Assembly (NCBI RefSeq): GCF_019049325.1
Contig: NZ_JAGMUO010000006.1
Span: 32,102 to 96,101 of the forward strand
Source of the DNA: Streptomyces sp. AC512_CC834
GTDB taxonomy: Bacteria; Actinomycetota; Actinomycetes; Streptomycetales; Streptomycetaceae
DNA: 64,000 bases
Direction of reading: 5' to 3'
A program made the position numbers and the translations under genes. Position 1 is the stretch's first letter. Each line of letters begins with the position of its first letter. The notes beneath the pieces were generated by a model, which had not been told where the DNA came from, searched no databases, and was given only the letters and a program-made list of their open reading frames with translations. Positions 1 to 6,846 of the stretch are shown one piece after another.

Positions 1-246
1 TGGCACCGAATCCGGCTCCAAGTGCGCCAGCATGCGCCGAAGCCGGCTGATCTGAGCCTGGAGTGCGTTGTTCATCTTTTCCGGAGGAGTAGTCCCCCAC
101 AATTCCTCCGCCAGGGATTCCACTGTGACCACTTGGCCTGCAGTAGCCATGAACGACGCGAACAGGAGTTGCTGTATGGCCCCCTTGGGGCGCATTATTC
201 GATTACTTCCTCTGATCTCTGACGGGCCGAGTGTGAAGAAATACAT
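1..246 (-). CDS. SARP-family transcriptional activator, N-terminal part (runs off left edge)
   Basis: Reading leftward from an ATG at 246, preceded by a good ribosome site (GGAGGAAGT), the frame stays open to the window edge and gives 82 residues. It starts with MYFFTLGPSEIRG, continues with a PKGAIQQLL stretch and a winged-helix region containing VVTVESLAEELWG, and ends in an ALQAQISRLRRML helix. This is the typical DNA-binding start of Streptomyces antibiotic regulatory proteins (AfsR/DnrI/ActII-ORF4 family), which bind direct repeats spaced 11 bp near the -35 region. The bacterial transcriptional activation domain must lie beyond the edge. It is the natural candidate for recognising the repeats described at six cluster promoters. 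Family assignment is strong; the target assignment is inference. Confidence 0.85.
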   Translation of the reverse strand, partial: MYFFTLGPSEIRGSNRIMRPKGAIQQLLFASFMATAGQVVTVESLAEELWGTTPPEKMNNALQAQISRLRRMLAHLEPDSVP

Positions 247-1718
247 ACTTCCTCCGTAGATCGTCTGCACCAGCAGGATTCAACGCATTTCGCGCAGGCG
301 GCACGACATCTTTCGCACATCAGATGGAAGGTCGATCGGCCGCCTTTCGCGGTGCGCGGTATCTATTCGGTCAGTCTTGGCCGGGCGCGACCGGAGACAC
401 GAATCGGGGATACCCGCCCCGGTATCTCGAAGTCGGCGCTGTACGCGGCAGACCGAGGCTCGGTGGGGAGATCGTGCGGGTGTTCGGCACTGGGCAGGAA
501 GGGAGGGCAGCGCTCCGCCGATCGAGTCCCGGCGTCTGCGTGCGGTCTCGCGCAGACTTCACCCGTCTGTCAAGGGGCGAATCAGCCTCAGGTCTGTCGC
601 AGCGGATCGAGAACAGTGCGGACCATGCGCGTCCGGTGCGATAGAAGGATCTACCACCGGTCCCCGTGCCAACCACTTCGCGCATGCTTCCCCTGTCCCT
701 CTAATAGCCAATTGCCTGGCCGTGCGGCGCGCAGGTGGTCCGCCTAGCCCCACACCTCAAAGTTCGCTCCCTGCACAAAGAAAACCACTCTATCGGTTTC
801 CTGTACAGAGGGAAACGAACCTCTGAGCGAGAGCTCTACCACCCGCCCCCTGCATCGCCGGCGCATTGTTCATAAGACATTGCAGGTGGCGCGGCAGGTT
901 CCGATGAACGGCGAGCCTTCGGGCCGCATTCGCGGCGCGAGAACTCACACGCCGAGCCCATGAGCGGACCTATGGGGTCCGGCGGAAGACCGGGACGGCG
1001 TCCGGCCGGGCGGCGCAGACGGCCTGGGGCGGCACGGCGTCGGGCACGGCACCGTCTTCCGGCGGTTCGCTTCTGTCGGCCCCCTCTCGCACAGCTGCGC
1101 CTGTCGGCACGCTCAACGGGCTCGTGCACGGTGGGCACGGAGGAGTCGCGGCCGCACGTCGGCCCTGACGACAGTGCGGCCCCGCTCGGCGGGCAGGGGC
1201 CGTGCCCCACCGCCGGCCCGGGTGGCGGTGGAGCGGTCGGTGGCGAACCGGCAGGCCGGCCCCACGGCCTGTTTCCGCGGTCGGGCGGCGAGCCGCGCCA
1301 GGTGATGCTCTGCCACTTCCGCGGGCCGATCGGCTCAATTGCGTGAGGCGGGGTTTCCAGCCCTTCATGCGGGCGAAGTGCTCGACGCGGGCGCACACGT
1401 GCTTATCGGAACGATTGTGTTCCTCCTTTCCGGCTGGCAGCTTCTCGCCCCTGGTACGGCGGTGCGCGATGCCGAGACGGGCGTCGGCGTCGACGACCTG
1501 GTGGGCGGCGGAGTAGCGGCAGTCCTGGGACCGAGATGGTTGACGGACCCCCGGCCGCCGAATTCGAGAAGTCGAACAGCGGGGCGAGCCGGCGCCGTGC
1601 CAGGTTTGCGCGCGCCCCTACGCCGCGGCCGACAGCGCCCGCTCCCGTAGCGGCGAACTCCCCGGCCCGTCCGCGACTGCCGGCAACGCGGCGACGGCCT
1701 CCGTCACGCCGGCGTGCG
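247..1718. other. Long stretch without an intact gene
   Basis: About 1.5 kb separates the SARP gene from the ArpA-like regulator. Open frames here are long only because the DNA is GC-rich, and their translations are arginine/proline-rich with no recognisable family. The only recognisable piece is a transposase remnant near 1340-1440. The stretch looks like a decayed intergenic region at the edge of the cluster. Confidence 0.6.
1340..1440 (-). pseudogene. Remnant of an IS5-type transposase C-terminus
   Basis: One minus-strand frame reads GKEEHNRSDKHVCARVEHF followed by ARMKGWK. This resembles the C-terminal segment of Streptomyces IS5/IS112-type transposases (pattern EHNRS...RARVEH.FARMK.WK). 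The frame loses similarity within a few residues on both sides, no start or catalytic domain is visible, and no flanking inverted repeats were seen. I read it as a short relic. The match is from memory of the family pattern, so confidence is moderate. Confidence 0.45.
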
Positions 1719-2372
1719 TCAGCTCTGCGCCGCCGCGGCCTTCACCTGCCCGCCCGCGGTGTCAAAATCGACCACCGCCATTCCCGAGGTGAGGCGGGGA
1801 AGTATCAGGTCCCAAAAGCGCGTCGTCGCGTGCCGGGAGCACCAGGCCCCATCGGTATTTCCTTCCGCGCGCCCGAGTACTTCGAAGCCGACAATCGCCG
1901 CTGTAATCGCCGAGGCCGCATCCTCCAGCACCACGTCCGACGCCAGGCACCCCTGCTCCCTGGAGCGGCGCAGAACGGACTCGACCCAGTTGCACCATTC
2001 CTGCCGCAGGTCGATCCTCCCGTCCCATGTCGCGTCGCTGCCGAGTCGAAATCCGGCGCGGAGTACGGAATCTTCTGCGACTCGTTGCGCCAAGCGGTGC
2101 GAGGTGTCTACAAGAAGCTGCAAAGGAGCGGGGTGATCGCACAGCTGACCGCGCTCTATAATGTCGTGAAGCAGCTGAAATGCAACCCGTTCGACCTCCT
2201 CCCCCAGCACTCTCTTGTTCTTGAAGTGAAAATGTAATGCCCCATAGCTGACGCTCGCCCGGGAGCTGATCTCCATGAGTGATGAAAGGGCAAACCCCCT
2301 GAGGTTGAATACATCAGCAGCAGAGCTGATCAGATCCCGTCTCGTCCGTACAGCGCGTTCTTGCTGGGTCAT
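1719..2372 (-). CDS. ArpA/ScbR-like TetR-family regulator (gamma-butyrolactone receptor homologue)
   Basis: The protein has 217 residues, the usual length of gamma-butyrolactone receptors and pseudo-receptors. The N-terminus (MTQQERAVRTRRDLI, then VSYGALHFHFKNK) is the helix-turn-helix signature of the ArpA/ScbR group. The ATG at 2372 is preferred because GGAG lies 7 nt upstream; the ATG two codons earlier sits almost on top of that site. Family members repress cluster activators until a diffusible signal binds or, as pseudo-receptors, sense other molecules. Its position beside the SARP gene fits control of the cluster switch. No synthase (AfsA-like) gene is visible, so the ligand cannot be guessed. 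No clear palindromic ARE operator was found by eye. Confidence 0.85.
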   Translation of the reverse strand: MTQQERAVRTRRDLISSAADVFNLRGFALSSLMEISSRASVSYGALHFHFKNKRVLGEEVERVAFQLLHDIIERGQLCDHPAPLQLLVDTSHRLAQRVAEDSVLRAGFRLGSDATWDGRIDLRQEWCNWVESVLRRSREQGCLASDVVLEDAASAITAAIVGFEVLGRAEGNTDGAWCSRHATTRFWDLILPRLTSGMAVVDFDTAGGQVKAAAAQS

Positions 2373-2686
2373 CGGCATGCTCCGGGGATGATGGACTGCT
2401 GGTTGGTGGAGACAATTTACCCGCACGTTGCGATCAGAGCTATCGGACATATCAGGCCCACTGAAGCCAGTCAAGATGTGTTTTAAGAAAGGGCAGCGCA
2501 TTCGAGACAGGCAAGCTGCAGAGCCCTGGCCAGTTGAATTCTGCACTCTGCGGAATCTCATCGCACATGCCCGCAGTTCACGCGGGGTTGCGAGGGCTGC
2601 TCACAGCCGCCGAGGAGCCTCAGCTTCGGCCGGAATATACCTTCAGGACATCGAACTGATGTCGGCATGTGTCAGGATATGCAGGA
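2373..2686. other. Intergenic region between the ArpA-like regulator and the terminator
   Basis: Just over 300 bases contain the upstream region of the regulator at 1719-2372 and no supported gene. I see no SARP-type repeats and no convincing operator palindrome. Confidence 0.5.
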
Positions 2687-2739
2687 GCACCTCCGGGGCG
2701 CGCCGGGGAATCTGCCGCCCCGGCGCGCCCCGAAGGTGC
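2687..2739 (-). terminator. Strong hairpin terminator ending the minus-strand operon
   Basis: Two 22-nt arms (2687-2708 and 2718-2739) are inverted repeats with one mismatch and a 9-nt loop. The hairpin lies 36 nt downstream of the SDR stop codon, so it should end the transcript that begins near 6340 on the minus strand. Confidence 0.8.
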
Positions 2740-2775
2740 GCTGTATTGCTGTGGAGAATGTTGAGTGAGAGCGCC

Positions 2776-3624
2776 TCAGCCCTGGATTCCCGGGACCTTC
2801 TGAGACTGAGACTGGCTACCGGGCGCCTCCAGAACGGCGGCACCGCCGTAGAAGGCGCTCACCCCGCCGTCGATGACGACGGACGAACCGGTCATGAACC
2901 GGGAGGCGTCACTCGCCAGATAGACGGCCAGTCCGACGAGTTCGTCGGGGGTGCCGAACCTCCCTGCCGGCACGATCTGGAGCAGGGCCTCGGCCGTCCG
3001 CGGGTCCGTGGCGATTCCATCGGTGAGGTCGGTGTGCACCCAGCCGGCCGAGATCGCATTGACCCGGACCCCGGTCACGGCCCACTCTGCGGCGAGCGAA
3101 TGGGTAAGGGCGATCACCGCGGCTTTTGACACCGCGTAGGGCGAGTAGTGGGGAAGACCGGCCTCCCCTGTGATCGAAGCGATGTTGATGATGGATCCGC
3201 GCCCGCGTTCGGTCATGTCCCGGCCGACGGCGCGGCAGACGTGCAGAGCGGATTCGAAGTTGAGCCGCATCTCTCGCTGCCATTGCGCGACTTCCAGGTC
3301 GTGGAAGGAACCGGCGCAGGTAAACCCGCCGGCGTTGTTCACGACGATGTCCAGGGGCCCCATCTCGGCCACTGTCTGCTGCACACAGGCCCGGATCTGG
3401 TCCGGGTCCTCGACGTCGCACACCAGACTGATCGCGCGTCGCCCCAGCTTCTCGACCTCGGCTCTCACCTCCTCCAGCCTCTCGGCTCCCCGGGCCAGGA
3501 GGGCGACGTCGGCACCTGCCTCGGCGTAACCGAGTGCGATGGCCCGCCCGATGCCACGGGAGGCGCCGGTCACCAGGGCAGTCTTCCCCGAGAGGCTGAA
3601 CAGAGAGTTCCCGCCGTGGCTCAC
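2776..3624 (-). CDS. Short-chain dehydrogenase/reductase (SDR)
   Basis: A 282-residue classical SDR. The NAD(P)-binding motif TGASRGIG is near residue 20, NNAG follows the fourth strand, and the catalytic set Ser...Tyr-x-x-x-Lys is seen in SITGEAGLPHYSPYAVSK. The GTG start at 3624 overlaps the stop codon of the hydrolase gene (AGTGA), indicating translational coupling. It is last in a minus-strand operon with hydrolase, luciferase-like monooxygenase and cupin genes. Because the polyketide synthase at 6833-10672 has no ketoreductase, this enzyme could reduce a polyketide intermediate in trans; oxidation or reduction of a free alcohol or ketone is equally possible. The C-terminus has a short polar tail beyond the usual SDR fold. 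Confidence 0.85.
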   Translation of the reverse strand: MSHGGNSLFSLSGKTALVTGASRGIGRAIALGYAEAGADVALLARGAERLEEVRAEVEKLGRRAISLVCDVEDPDQIRACVQQTVAEMGPLDIVVNNAGGFTCAGSFHDLEVAQWQREMRLNFESALHVCRAVGRDMTERGRGSIINIASITGEAGLPHYSPYAVSKAAVIALTHSLAAEWAVTGVRVNAISAGWVHTDLTDGIATDPRTAEALLQIVPAGRFGTPDELVGLAVYLASDASRFMTGSSVVIDGGVSAFYGGAAVLEAPGSQSQSQKVPGIQG

Positions 3625-4436
3625 TTCAGGAACTCCTCGATCCGAGTCAGCGCCTGTTTGAACTGCTCCACCTGCGGCAGGTGCCCGCTGTCGTCGATGA
3701 GGGCCACGGCACTGTCGCGGATGAGGCCCGCGAACTCGTCGGCGTAGGCGGCCGGAGCAAGGCGGTCCTCGCGTCCCCACACGATCAGCGTCCGCGCGGC
3801 CACGCGGTGCAGCCGTGCCCGCAGCCCGCGGTCGGGAATCGGCCACAGATACTTACCGGTGCTGCCGAGCGACCAGACCATGCCCGCGGCTGCCTCCACG
3901 GCCGCCTCGGGATCCTCCGGGAACGCCAGGGCCGCCTGGGCGACATCGCCGGACGGGTCGTGGAAGAGCAGACCGGGCAGCTCCGTCTGGGAGGCGGCGG
4001 AGAGGGTGGCGACGGGCAGATCGTCGCGCCACAGCCCCAGGGGCGATATCAGCACCAGCTTTCCGGGGAGCGCGGGGAAGTGCGCCGCGAGCTCCGCGGC
4101 GAGCATGCCGCCGAAATCGTGGCCCACGACGACCGGTTGGCTCAGGCCCAGGGACCGGCTCGCCTCCTCGAAGACGAGGACCATGTCGGACAGGTCGTCG
4201 ATGACGTGCGCGGCGTCGGGCTCACCCGCGCTCGTGCCGGGGAACTCGGGGGCGTAGACCGTGTACTGCTCGGCCAGGCGGGACAGGAAGGGGTCCCAGG
4301 CCAGCCCGGTGGACCCGTGGAGGTACAGCAGCGGAGCGCCCTGGCCCGCCACCTTCACCCTCAGTCGCAGCCGTCCGTTCCAGACGTCCACTGTCTCCTC
4401 GCGGGGCGAGGGCTGTGCGCGTTCGGTGGTGGTCAT
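3621..4436 (-). CDS. Alpha/beta hydrolase with aspartate nucleophile (epoxide hydrolase/dehalogenase type)
   Basis: The protein has 271 residues. It shows the oxyanion-side motif HGSTG near residue 40, the nucleophile elbow GHDFGG (aspartate, not serine), an acid-region motif WGREDRLAP and the catalytic histidine in DDSGHLPQ. An aspartate elbow is typical of epoxide hydrolases and haloalkane dehalogenases, which attack carbon through an alkyl-enzyme ester, rather than of lipases. The ATG at 4436 overlaps the stop of the monooxygenase gene as ATGA and is preferred over longer in-frame starts. Together with the monooxygenase it could open an epoxide made during tailoring. An ester hydrolase role cannot be excluded without modelling. 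Confidence 0.8.
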   Translation of the reverse strand: MTTTERAQPSPREETVDVWNGRLRLRVKVAGQGAPLLYLHGSTGLAWDPFLSRLAEQYTVYAPEFPGTSAGEPDAAHVIDDLSDMVLVFEEASRSLGLSQPVVVGHDFGGMLAAELAAHFPALPGKLVLISPLGLWRDDLPVATLSAASQTELPGLLFHDPSGDVAQAALAFPEDPEAAVEAAAGMVWSLGSTGKYLWPIPDRGLRARLHRVAARTLIVWGREDRLAPAAYADEFAGLIRDSAVALIDDSGHLPQVEQFKQALTRIEEFLK

Positions 4437-5710
4437 GAGGCCTGCGTCCTCCCTGCCGCGGACGGCGCGTGCTCCTGGGCCGCTGGAAGTGGCACGCCTC
4501 CCAGCCGCTTGGGCCACCAGTGATGGGCAAAGCCCTGGTCCTGCCACAGCGTGCGCAGATGGGGCAGGACCTCGGTGGCGAACAGATGGATGTTCTTCTG
4601 CACCAGGTCCTTCGGCATGGACCCGAAGCCAAGCATGGCGTGCAGGTTCCCGATCCCGTACGTCGTGCAGTACTCGAGGAGTTGGTCACGCACTGTGGCG
4701 GGACTGCCCGCGATGACGGCTCCGGCGTCGGCGAGTTCCCCGAAGCCGGCGGTGCGCATCGTGCCGTACATGCCGAAGTCCCCGGGGTCTTTCAGCATGG
4801 CCTTGACGCCGTGGATGTTGACACCGCCGGGCAGCCCCAGCATCTCTGGCGGGATGGCGCCCAGTCCCTTCCGGTAGGCGTATTCGGCGTGCGCGCCGTA
4901 TTCCTTTTCGGCCCGCGCATCGGTCTCGCTGACCGCGATCGTCTGGAGAAAACCCATCCGGTAGGGGTTGCGTTCGAGTCCGAGCTGGTCGGCCAGTTCC
5001 CAGAACCGCTCGAATATCCGCTTGCCAGTCAGTTTGGCGCCGGTGAACCCGAAGTAGTTGAACCCGAACCCGCGTTCCAGCGTGAGCTGCATCGTGCGGG
5101 GGTTCCCGATTCCGGTGATCCATACCGGCGGCTGTTCCTGCAACGGCCTGGGCCAGAGGTTGACCTGCGGGAACTGGCCGTAGCGGCCGTTCCAGGCAAA
5201 GGGGTCGCGGTCGCGCCAGGCGCGCAGGATGAGTTCGAGGTTCTCCTCGAAGCGCCCCCGGACCTCAATGGGCGGGATTCCGTTGTTGATACTGGCGTCG
5301 TAGCTGAGTCCCACCGGAAAGCCCGCGATGAGCCGGCCCCCGCTGATGACGTCAACCATCGCGTACTCTTCGGCGACCCGCACGGGTTCACGTGTCTTGC
5401 CGAGCGACCGCCCCATGGGGAAGATCGCGGTGCTGAGCCTCTCGGTTTCCGTGGCATAGGCGACAGCACTGGCCACGAGGTTCGGGTTCGGCGACAGGTC
5501 GTAGGAACTCTGGCCGTGCTCGGTGAGCGAGATGCCGTCAAACCCCGCCCGGGCACCCGTCATCAACTCGTCGATGTAGTCGACCACCGAGGAGTACACG
5601 CCCGCTTCGGTCGTCAGGCTGTAGGGGGTGCTGCACACCGAATCGTGATGCGCTTCGAAGTCCGAAGGCAGAAACCGGTAGGGCGCCTGCTCGAACAGAG
5701 TGACCTTCAT
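4433..5710 (-). CDS. Luciferase-like flavin-dependent monooxygenase
   Basis: A 425-residue member of the bacterial luciferase-like (LLM) superfamily, TIM-barrel enzymes that use reduced FMN or F420. Recognisable parts are the N-terminal TEHGQSSYDLSPNP region, the central SGGRLIAGFPVG loop and the RFEENLELI helix. The ATG at 5710 follows GGAGGG. It lies between cupin and hydrolase genes in one operon and overlaps the next start by 4 nt. Known members oxidise aldehydes, ketones (Baeyer-Villiger) or sulfonates, or oxidise amines. The substrate here is not predictable; reduced FMN could come from the reductase at 18829-19401. Confidence 0.85.
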   Translation of the reverse strand: MKVTLFEQAPYRFLPSDFEAHHDSVCSTPYSLTTEAGVYSSVVDYIDELMTGARAGFDGISLTEHGQSSYDLSPNPNLVASAVAYATETERLSTAIFPMGRSLGKTREPVRVAEEYAMVDVISGGRLIAGFPVGLSYDASINNGIPPIEVRGRFEENLELILRAWRDRDPFAWNGRYGQFPQVNLWPRPLQEQPPVWITGIGNPRTMQLTLERGFGFNYFGFTGAKLTGKRIFERFWELADQLGLERNPYRMGFLQTIAVSETDARAEKEYGAHAEYAYRKGLGAIPPEMLGLPGGVNIHGVKAMLKDPGDFGMYGTMRTAGFGELADAGAVIAGSPATVRDQLLEYCTTYGIGNLHAMLGFGSMPKDLVQKNIHLFATEVLPHLRTLWQDQGFAHHWWPKRLGGVPLPAAQEHAPSAAGRTQAS

Positions 5711-5753
5711 CTACCCTCCAGGGACCGGATTTGCGGGCGCCGCGAGCTGCGGA

Positions 5754-6137
5754 TCACAGCTGCGTGACGATGAGGAGCGATTCGCCGCCCACGCTCCTCG
5801 TCGAGTGCCCCTTGCCGGTCACGTCCTCCACGAGAACGCTTCCCCCCGGGAGGAAACGCCGCGCCTCCCCGTCGCTGACCTGGACCTCCAGCTCGCCCTT
5901 CAGGAGCGTCATCACCTGCTTCCGGGGCGCGGGATGGAAGTCCCCGAAGTAGCCGTCGGGGAGGAGCAGGTACACACTCGCCTTGGCCTCCGTGGCCGTC
6001 GAGAGGAACATGGAGGGGGCCGGCGGCGCGAAGTTGACCTCGGCGAGGTCCAGCTTTTCCTCGGCGAAGTGCGTCTCCCCCGCCGCATCGGTGTACATAC
6101 GCGTGACACCGATCGTGCGGGTCTCGGTACCCGACAT
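5754..6137 (-). CDS. Small cupin-domain protein
   Basis: This 127-residue single-domain cupin has a conserved-looking barrel: FGDFHPAPRKQVMTLLKGE, then a second motif around GKGHSTRSVGG. The ATG at 6137 has AAGGAG 8 nt upstream and is favoured over an upstream in-frame ATG that would enter the tRNA-distal hairpin. One histidine of cupin motif 1 (FHP) and one of motif 2 (GHS) are visible, but the full His3-Glu metal set is not obvious, so catalysis is uncertain. It is the first protein gene after the tRNA-like gene on this strand and probably shares its promoter. It may act as an isomerase/cyclase or a binding protein. Confidence 0.75.
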   Translation of the reverse strand: MSGTETRTIGVTRMYTDAAGETHFAEEKLDLAEVNFAPPAPSMFLSTATEAKASVYLLLPDGYFGDFHPAPRKQVMTLLKGELEVQVSDGEARRFLPGGSVLVEDVTGKGHSTRSVGGESLLIVTQL

Positions 6138-6180
6138 CACTCTCTCCTTCTGGGAGGGCTGATCTGATTCCACATAGCAA

Positions 6181-6206
6181 TGGTGGGCCGGCATGCCGGC
6201 CCACCA
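6181..6206 (-). terminator. Perfect hairpin directly behind the tRNA-like gene
   Basis: A 26-nt perfect inverted repeat (13 nt per arm, GCATGC centre) begins 10 nt after the 3' end of the minus-strand tRNA-like gene and ends about 44 nt before the cupin start codon. It could terminate or attenuate the transcript after the tRNA, or mark the 3' processing boundary. Either role would let the tRNA be made in excess over the downstream mRNA. Confidence 0.6.
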
Positions 6207-6215
6207 GCGCTGCGG

Positions 6216-6301
6216 CGGAGAGGGCAGGATTCGAACCTGCGAGGGCTAAAGCCCTTCCCTGCCAAGGCAGGGATCCGTTAGGCCGCTACGGCTACCTCTC
6301 C
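6216..6301 (-). tRNA. Type II tRNA(Ser)-like gene with a collapsed anticodon arm (tRNA-like 1)
   Basis: On the minus strand there is a 7-bp acceptor stem (GGAGAGG/CCTCTCC), G73, a normal T arm (GCAGG-TTCGAAT-CCTGC), a D loop with AGCGGCCTA and a long variable arm (GGGC-TTTA-GCCC). G73 and the long arm are serine features. The CCA end is not encoded. The anticodon region TCCCTGCCTTGGCAGGGA is a perfect 8-bp palindrome around TT: the best folds leave a loop of 4, 6 or 8 nt rather than 7, and no serine or leucine anticodon can be read. It lies 45 nt downstream of a SARP-type -10 box. A degraded pseudogene is possible, but the amino-acid-accepting half is intact and identical to the copy at 37896-37983. 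Seryl-tRNA synthetase recognises variable arm and acceptor, not the anticodon, so charging is plausible. Confidence 0.8.
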
Positions 6302-6345
6302 CTGCGGATCCGGCGTTTTCACCGCGCTCCGCTGTCTGTTCGAAA

Positions 6346-6388
6346 ACTATGCCAGACCACGCTGACACCGTGCTGATGCTCTACTGAT
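6346..6388 (-). promoter_or_regulatory. SARP-type promoter for tRNA-like 1 and the cupin-SDR operon
   Basis: On the minus strand ATCAG, ATCAG and GTCAG begin at 6388, 6377 and 6366, exactly 11 bp apart, followed by a CATAGT -10 box at 6351-6346. Transcription should start near 6339, about 38 nt before the tRNA 5' end. The layout matches the SARP rule of 11-bp-phased repeats ending about 8 bp before the -10 box. Confidence 0.75.
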
Positions 6389-6418
6389 GCAGGTGGCGGG
6401 GCGGGCTCGAGACCGTAT

Positions 6419-6462
6419 GTCAGCGCCTTATCAGTCGCGTGTCAATCCACTTTGATTCAATC
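6419..6462 (+). promoter_or_regulatory. SARP-type promoter for the ACP-PKS operon
   Basis: GTCAG, ATCAG and GTCAA begin at 6419, 6430 and 6441, spaced 11 bp. A weak -10 candidate (TTCAAT/TCAATC) lies at 6456-6462. It is divergent from the promoter at 6346-6388 and about 50 nt before the ACP start codon. The last repeat and the -10 are less perfect than at the other sites. Confidence 0.6.
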
Positions 6463-6516
6463 GATGCCGTACCCACACGTCATAGGTGACCGGGAGCAGA
6501 ATAAGGGGCAAGGCAC

Positions 6517-6846
6517 ATGACAGATTCTGGTACTGCTCTACACGAGCTTCGCGGACTACCAAGGTCTGAACGGTCGGAAGCCCTCGAGGAAATCGTGGTC
6601 AAGGAGTTCAAGGGCACGCTTCTCATGACCCATGATGAAGAGTTCCCTCTGACCGAGAGCTTTTTTGACCTGGGATTCACTTCACTGCGTGTCACCGAGG
6701 CGAAGCAGCGTCTTGAGGAGCGTCTGGACTGTTCCATCAGTTCCAACGTGCTGTTCAACAACCCGACTGCGGAGCAGTTGGTGGCGTACCTGATGACCGA
6801 CGTGCTCGCCGACCTCTTCCCGGAAGGTTCTGATGCAGATGGCTGA
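6517..6846 (+). CDS. Discrete acyl carrier protein
   Basis: A 109-residue stand-alone carrier protein. The phosphopantetheine site is FFDLGFTSLRVTEAKQRLE; the attachment serine is present, but the usual aspartate before it (DSL) is a threonine (TSL). The helix after the serine and the DCSISSNVLFNNPTAEQL segment match PKS-type carriers. Its gene overlaps the PKS start by 14 nt, so the two are translated together. It may carry the starter or finished chain, or an amino/hydroxylamino acyl unit, separate from the ACP built into the synthase. Confidence 0.85.
   Translation: MTDSGTALHELRGLPRSERSEALEEIVVKEFKGTLLMTHDEEFPLTESFFDLGFTSLRVTEAKQRLEERLDCSISSNVLFNNPTAEQLVAYLMTDVLADLFPEGSDADG

Noticed and set aside
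836..1396. Overlapping frames of 130-186 codons on both strands between the SARP and ArpA-like genes
   Set aside because: Translations are Arg/Pro-rich low-complexity sequence typical of GC-rich antisense frames, with no family pattern except the short transposase relic.
2373..2686. ARE-type operator for the ArpA-like regulator
   Set aside because: No convincing AT-rich 20-26 bp palindrome was found by eye.
6216..6301. Reading the locus as an ordinary translational tRNA (for example Pro, Ala or Gly by forced anticodon)
   Set aside because: The long variable arm and G73 are serine-type, no 7-nt anticodon loop can form, and Pro/Ala/Gly tRNAs are type I without a long arm.
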